Assembly (NCBI RefSeq): GCF_002575655.3
Contig: NC_053037.3
Location: 147,075,207-147,139,206, forward strand
Length of the DNA: 64,000 bases
From: Aegilops tauschii subsp. strangulata
Taxonomy: Eukaryota > Streptophyta > Magnoliopsida > Poales > Poaceae
Direction of reading: 5' to 3'
This document shows, one piece after another, positions 57,570 through 64,000 of the stretch (position 1 is the stretch's first letter; every line of letters begins with the position of its first letter). The translations under genes and the position numbers were made by a program. Below the pieces are notes generated by a model, which saw only the letters and a program-made list of their open reading frames with translations, was not told the DNA's origin and ran no database searches.

Positions 57570-58920
57570 AAGGTGGGATGCCAACCGGGGCATCCCCAAG
57601 CTTGGATGCTTGAGACTTCTTGAAGTATTAACTAGGGATGCGTTGGGCATCCCCAAGCTTGAGCTTTTGTTTCTTCTTAATTCCTTTTATATCATGGTTT
57701 CCCTAAATCTTAAAAACTTCATCCACACAAAACTCAACAAGAACTCGTGAGATAAGTTAGTATAAATCAATGCAAAACCTTATCATTCTCTACTGTAGCA
57801 AATCACTAAAATTATTATTATTTAACATTGCATACTAAATACCTCTACATATTATACACTTCTATCCTAAAATAGAATCATTAAACAAGCAAACATATGC
57901 AAACAATGCAAACATAACAGCAATCTGTCTAAACAGAACAGTCTGTAAAGAATGCAAAAAAAATCATACTTCTATAACTCCAAAAATTCTGAAAAAATAC
58001 CACACTATATATAATTTGTTGTATCTCATTATGTAAAAGTTTCAAGATTTTATCACGTTCTGAAATTTTTAAACAATTCAGACAATGATAGAAAACTTTC
58101 TGTTTTCAAAACAGCAACATATAGACTTGCAAAATAAGCATGGTAAAGGCTATGCTTGGCCTTTTTATTGAACTAAAAGATGCAAAACATTACTCTAAAT
58201 AACAGAAAGCAAATCATAATAAAATAAAATGACGCTCCAACAAAACTCATATCGTGTGACGAATAAAAATATAGCTCCAAGAAAGGTTATCGATAATGTT
58301 GGAGACGAAAGAAGGGATGCCTTCCGGGGCATCCCCAAGCTTAGTTGCTTGGGTATTCCTTGAATATAACTTGGGGGTGCCCTGGGCATCCCCAAGCTCA
58401 GGGTCTTGCCACCCCTTATTCTCCTCATATTGATATCTCACCCAAAACTTGAAAACTTCAATCACACAAAACTTAACGGAACTTCGTGAGATGGGTTAGT
58501 ATGATAAAGACAAATCATTCACTTTGTTACTATCAAGATAAGATTCATAATTGTTCTCACACAATGCCTATTGTACCTTATCATTTCCACAATATATCAC
58601 TTAATATAAGCTATGGAAACACTAAAACAAGCAAACTATGCATTGAAAACAGAATCTGTCAAAAACAGAACAGTCGGTAATGATCTGAACAACAACCATA
58701 CTTCTGTTACTCCAAAAATTCTGAAAAATTAATAAAACATAGAAAATTTGTATATCAATAATGTGTAAAAAATTCAGAATTTTATCACGTTCTAGTGAAT
58801 TTAAACAATTTTGTGACTGGAAGCAAATGTTTCTGTTTTTGTACAGAATCAAGTCAACTATCATCCACACTATCCCAAAGGCTTTACTTGGCACTTTATT
58901 AAAACAAAAGCTATAAAACA
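57570..58920. repeat. ~735-bp tandem duplication in internal region
   Basis: Reference words recur at 57587/58326 (GGGGCATCCCCAAGCTT), 58051/58783 (TATCACGTTCT) and 58154/58888 (near TTGGC.CTTT), giving a 732-739 bp period. Within each copy GGCATCCCCAAGCTT occurs twice, about 58 bp apart. Confidence 0.8.
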
Positions 58921-59028
58921 TGATTACTACAATAGCTTAATCATGTGAACACATAAAAACAGTAGGGATAAATGTTGGGTTGTCTCCCAACAAGCGTTTT
59001 TCTTTAATGCCTTTCTAGCTAGGCATGA

Positions 59029-61178
59029 TGATACAGTTCAAGCCCATGTACCCCCGCTGGCCGCCCGTCTGTGTCGGCGATGAATAGGATGTCCCCCAAG
59101 AACTGGCCATCGCTCCCTCCTCCTCCACCGCGTACGCCTTGCTGTCGGCGACAAAGAACAGAAGTGTTCCTACAATACTTGGTACCTTGTCATGGCAGAG
59201 CAAACGTCGCGCAAGTTCCTGGGTTAGTGATCTATGGATCTGTTACGTTTCTTTGGATCTTATGTTCTTATTTATCTTTCAAGGATACCAGCAGCTGGTT
59301 TCGTTGGAGCTAATGGCCTAATGCAGATCTGGAAAAAAATATCAACGTAAGAGCAAGACCAGCTACTTCAGTTAGATTTTAATTTTCCCATGGTGCTCCC
59401 CATTGACTAATGTTTTCCTGTTTAGTTAGCTCGTACATATATGTATTCCCTTGTTATAAGATGAGATGCAGTTTGTTACTGCATCCAATAATTGGTGTTC
59501 CTCCGCATGAGGAAACAATGCCCTGCATGTTCAAATCAGTTATCTTATCATTCCCCAAGTTTCTTACTTTCTTTTGACTTTGTTTTGCCGAGCTAGAGGT
59601 AGTTCTGGGGGAGATCCGATGTGCATTGACGTAATATAGCTCACCAATGCATCGGGGCTTCTTTTTTATTTGCCGATACCTTACAAACTGTATGAGCTTT
59701 CATCGTGGATTGGAGACATTATTAGCTACCTCCAAGTTGATTCTTTGATTTTTATTTTGACTTTTTTGTTGGTGCTATGTATACATCTGCTCTGTTCAGT
59801 GGGTGCAGGATCGGTGCGACGTGGTTGCGAGCTTGTCCCGTACTCCCTAAAGGTTTGTGACCTCTTTCTCTTTTTCCCATATCTATCTTTCGAGCTTTTT
59901 GTGTCAAATTATCTGGTAATCATTGAAATTTTCATTATGCGTCATGTTCTATTTCATGATTGGTTGATTAGCTCCGGTGATATTTTGAAATAATCTTGAT
60001 TTAACCATATTCATTAGAAATTGGTACAACTCTTCTTTACACCTTTCCTTAGTCACTGTGGTGAATTAAACATCAAGCCGGTAATATGATATGCTTACAT
60101 ATAGATGTCACTCAATTGATATGACTGCATGAGCACGAAACAAGCAGCAGGTCAGAGCTTCAACGACAAGCTGAGGGTTAACAGTTGAGTGGTGTTTTTG
60201 TTAGATGTATTTCTTCCAATTTTGATCTGAATAGCCATGAATATTTAGCTGCAGATGGTATTTAGCAAGCTACTAGGAGTCCTCGAACAAGCATCCAAAT
60301 TTACCTGCTCTATCTAAACTGCCACCTTAGACTCAGAGGACTCTCGGGATCACCACAACGGCTTGCCAGACTAATGGGTTGCTAATCAATTCTCAGTCTC
60401 AATTGGATTAGAGTCTTCAAGGCGTGCATCTTTAACACATTATTCTGTGTGTTTGTTTAGTATAGTTGGATTGAGTTACTTTATGTGCTTATTCCCAGTT
60501 GACTATGCCCAATTCAGTTAATAGAATTTTTGGATTTAATTTTCAGAAATATTTCATATGCAGAAGAACCGAAGCACATGTGTGGTCATTGGGTGACTGA
60601 TGTGCCAAGTTGTGAATCTTCAGGTGTTTAGATAGGTTGATGTGATCAAGATTTGCTTTCAAATGCATCAAGTAAGGAGCTAACGGATTTTATTCATGGT
60701 GATCTGTGTTGATTAATGTCTGAATGCCAAATGAAACTAGGTACTTGCGTACATTGCAAGACATTAGTTTGTCTCCTACAAAGATGTGTTTTATTTTTAT
60801 ACTCATCTGATGAAACTTTACACGAGGTTCTTCATGTCAAATGACATGGAGAAACTTCCATCATATTAGAATAGTTGTGTTCTGTGTAAAGTTCATTTCA
60901 GTTTGTTTTTACACATCGTGTTTGAAGCACTGAGAGAATTACATATGGTATGTTTCGTAAATTGATGTTAACTATGTAAGTTAGAATAGAACAATCTATT
61001 CTTGTGTTATTATGCTTTCATCACACATAGACTACATTGTTATACAGTAGTATATGAATATCATGAGGAACCAACATCTCAGTTAAAGCTCTCTCATGTG
61101 CACTGAAGAAGTCTTTTCTGACAAGATCAATAATTCTTATTAGTATTTCGACACAGGCGATGTGATTCGTCGAGTAAT
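59029..61178. other. Unassigned stretch, possibly low copy
   Basis: This lies between the Sabrina-like internal end and the diverged LTR. 59060-59210 is GC-richer with a minus-strand open frame of 62 codons. Blocks that resemble exon ends occur, for example at 59800-59860. No domain, TIR or LTR is recognised. Confidence 0.35.
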
Positions 61179-64000
61179 TGTGACGCCCCCGTTTTGACCG
61201 TACACTAATCATGCACGCAAATGTGTACGATCAAGATCAGGGACTCACGGGAAGATATCACAACACAACTCTACAACATAAATAAGTCATACAAGCATCA
61301 TAATACAAGCCAGGGGCCTCGAGGGCTCGAATACAAGTGCTCGATCATAGACGAGTCAGCGGAAGCAACAATATCTGAGTACAGACATAAGTTAAACAAG
61401 TTTGCCTTAAGAAGGCTAGCACAAACTGGGATACAGATCGAACGAGGCGCAGGCCTCCTGCCTGGGATCCTCCTAACTACTCCTGGTCGTCGTCAGCGGG
61501 CTGCATGTAGTAGTAAGCACCTCCAGTGTAGTAGGAGTCGTCGTCGACGGTGGCGTCTGGCTCCTGGGCTCCAGCATCTGGTTGCGATAACCAGGTAGAA
61601 AGGAAAGGGGGAAAAGAGGAAGGAAAGCAACCGTGAGTACTCATCCAAAGTACTCGCAAGCAAGGAGCTACACTACATATGCATGGGTATATGTGTAAAG
61701 GGGCATATCAGTGGACTGAACTGCAGAATGCCAGAATAAGAGGGGGATAGCTAGTCCTGTCGAAGACTACGCTTCTGGCCATCTCCATCTTGCAGCATGT
61801 AGAAGAGAGTAGATTGAAGTCCTCCAAGTAGCATCGCATAGCATAATCCTACCCGGCGATCCCCTCCTCGTCGCCCTATTAGAGAGCGATCACCGGGTTG
61901 TATCTGGCACCTGGAAGGGTGTATTTTATTAAGTATCCGGTTCTAGTTGTCATAAGGTCAAGGTACAACTCCGGGTCGTCCTTTTACCGAGGGACACAGC
62001 TATTCGAATAGACAAACTTCCCTGCAGGGGTGCACCACATAACCCAACACGCTCGATCCCATTTGGCCAGACACACTTTTCTGGGTCATGCCCGGCCGCG
62101 GAAGATCAACACGTCGCAGCCCCACCTAGGCTCAACAGAGAGGTCAACACGCCGGTCTAAATCCTATGCGCTCAGGGGTCTGGGCCCATCGCCCATTGCA
62201 CACCTGCACGTTGCGTGCGCGGCCGGAAGCAGACCTAGCCTAGTAGGCGTTCCAGTCCAATCCGGCGCGCGCCGCTCCGTCGCTGACGTCAAGAAGAGAT
62301 TCGGCTGATACCACGACGTCGGGATACCCATAACTACTCCCGCGTAGATGGTTAGTGCGTATAGACCAAATGGCCAGACTCAGATCAAATACCCAGAACT
62401 CGTTAAACGTGTTATTTTAAGTAACCGCGAACGCCGACCTGGGCCAGGCCCACCTCTCTCCTAGGTGGTCTCAACCTGCCCTGTCGCTCCGCCATAAAGT
62501 AAAAGTCGGTGGCCGTCAGGAACCCAGGCTCACCTCTACCAGGATGGAGCCACCTGTCCTTTCAGCCCCCTCATCAGAATCACTTGCGGGTACTCCTCGA
62601 GCCGACCCGACTTTAGTCACCACATGTGTCATGTATATAATGTATATAGTATATACCCATGATCACCTCCCGAAGTGATCACGGCCCAGTAGTATAGCAT
62701 GGCAGACGGACAAGAGTGTAGGGCCACTGATGGAACACTAGCATCCTATACTAAGCAGTAGGATAGTAGGTAAGGGTAACAAATGTAGCAACAATGACAG
62801 GCTATGCATCAGGATAGGATTAACGGAAAGCAGTAACATGCTACACTACTCTAATGCAAGCAGTATAGAGAAGAATAGGCGATATCTGGTGATCAAGGGG
62901 GGGGCTTGCCTGGTTGCTCAGACAAGAAGAAGGGGTCGTCGTCGACGTAGTTGATCACAGCGGCATCAGCGGCAGTCTCGGGGTCTACCGGAGAGAAGAG
63001 GGGGGAAGAAACAGTAAATACATAGCAAGCAAGTGCATAACAGGACAACAGGCAGAGCTAGACGTGTTCTAACGCGGTGTCACGCGATACCGTGGAAGGG
63101 GGAAACATCCGGGAAAGTTTTCCCGAAGTTTGCATTTTTCGGACAAATGAAACGGCGGGGGGAAAGTTGCAAGTTTGCTATGCTAGGGATGTGTGACGGA
63201 CGAACAGGCTGTATATTCGGGTTCGTCTCGTTGTTCTAAGCAACTTTCATGTAGAAAGTATTTTCATCCGAGTTACAGATTATTTTATATTAATTTTCTA
63301 AAGTTTTAATCATTTTTAGAATTTATTTAATTATTTGAATTAAATAGCAAAATGGCTATGGGTACTCAGAAGTGTACCTAGCCAGGGCACAAAGAGGCTG
63401 ACATGTGGGTTCAGCTGACTGCCCAGTCAGCAGTCAACAATTGACTGTTGACTAGTCAATCGGGTCAATAGCGCACGTGGGACCAGCTTGTCAATGTCAC
63501 ATGTTGTAACAGGGCCTTTTAACTGATTTTAATTAAGTTACTTAGGGTGTTGGGTCCCACATGTCATAGGGCTATCTAACTAAAAACAAAATAATAATAA
63601 AATAACTTAACAGGGGCTAATCCCTAATTAACAAGGGCAGGCCCCAGGTGGCAGAGAGCCAGCCGGCTCTGTCCACGGCTGAGCACGCCCGTGCAGAGGC
63701 ATCGGCGCCAAAACGCCAGGAGGCGAGCTCGGCGACGCGGGCGGCTCACCGGGGCCGCCGGGAGCCAGGGCGGCGGTGCGCCGGAGACCAAGCCAAGCAG
63801 GGGCGCGGCCTCGGGTTGCTGGGCGCGGGCACGGCGGAGCCGGCGCGTCCGAGTGTTGGCCGGCGCGTTCGGGGCACGGCGAAGCGCCTGGGCATGGTGA
63901 ACGCGAGCGAGTTCGGCAGCGGGCAAGCGAGCTCGTGGGGCGGCGCTATGGCGAGGAAAACGAAAGGAGGAAGAGGGGGATCGATGGTGGGGCTCACATC
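61179..64000 (-). repeat. Diverged LTR of the chromovirus family, truncated by window end
   Basis: It starts TGTGACGCCCCCGTTTTGACC and follows the same order of motifs as the 8183 LTR, including the TTCGAATAGA and CCAGTCAGCA words and the GC-rich block from about 63640. It has many substitutions, and an inserted segment near 62500-62570 that the young LTRs lack. It could be a solo LTR or the 3' LTR of a minus-oriented element that continues past the window. No target duplication can be judged. Confidence 0.85.

Larger units (their letters stand above)
54139..59028 (-). mobile_element. Sabrina-like Gypsy element, 3' part
   Basis: Minus-oriented. The 3' LTR is at 54139-55760; the polypurine tract and the 3' internal region (about 3.3 kb, non-coding, AT-rich) continue to about 59028, where the resemblance stops. 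Pol is not in view, so the element is truncated on its 5' side. The LTR start (complement TACGTCTCCAACGTATCTAT) is typical of the abundant Sabrina-type family in Triticeae as I remember it. Confidence 0.75.

Overview
This window is intergenic DNA from a large plant genome. It is most likely Triticeae (wheat, Aegilops or barley type). It is almost entirely nested transposable elements: Gypsy LTR retrotransposons whose termini and primer sites resemble Triticeae families I know (Fatima-like, Sabrina-like, a Tekay/Del-like chromovirus), large CACTA DNA transposons with subterminal repeat arrays, MULE-like terminal-inverted-repeat elements and foldback elements. I see no tRNA, rRNA, CRISPR array or bacterial-type operon, and no clear housekeeping gene. 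Family names are from memory and have not been checked against a database.

Layout. 1-7288: the 5' part of a minus-oriented Fatima-like Gypsy element (5' LTR, broken gag, no pol) with a multi-exon gene-like ORF on the opposite strand. 7289-7691: end of another LTR. 7692-27439: part of a CACTA transposon carrying a plus-strand gene with tandemly duplicated exons; it is split by a young, full-length 13.3-kb chromovirus at 8183-21486 (minus strand, near-identical 3.73-kb LTRs, intact 1492-aa gag-pol, extra 252-aa ORF upstream of gag). 27440-33306: 3' part of another plus-oriented Gypsy element, again with an antisense multi-exon ORF, ending in a 1.18-kb LTR. 33307-33988: end of a MULE-like element. 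33989-35256: rearranged Fatima-like relic. 35257-37029: unassigned.

37030-48851: a probable second CACTA element (CACT..AGTG ends, matching ATA target duplication). Its minus-strand cargo is a B3-domain-like gene broken by one stop, an intact 203-aa coiled-coil ORF with a TATA box, and a pseudogene sharing its 3' flank. It also holds a ~500-bp tandem array, a foldback MITE and several minisatellites. 48852-52458: gag-like scrap, AT-rich repeats and a ~2.4-kb MULE-like element. 52530-54138: an LTR scrap plus a second copy of the CACTA-2 subterminal block. 54139-59028: 3' LTR and 3' internal region of a Sabrina-like element. 59029-61178: unassigned, possibly lower copy. 61179-64000: a diverged, truncated LTR of the same family as the young chromovirus.

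The genes here are element genes or cargo and form no common pathway. The most unusual points are: an upstream ORF with a dsRNA-binding-like residue pattern in a young chromovirus; antisense ORFs of the same architecture in two different Gypsy lineages; an exon-plus-intron tandem amplification inside a CACTA-borne gene; and a CACTA cargo cluster in which two transcription units share a 3' flank.
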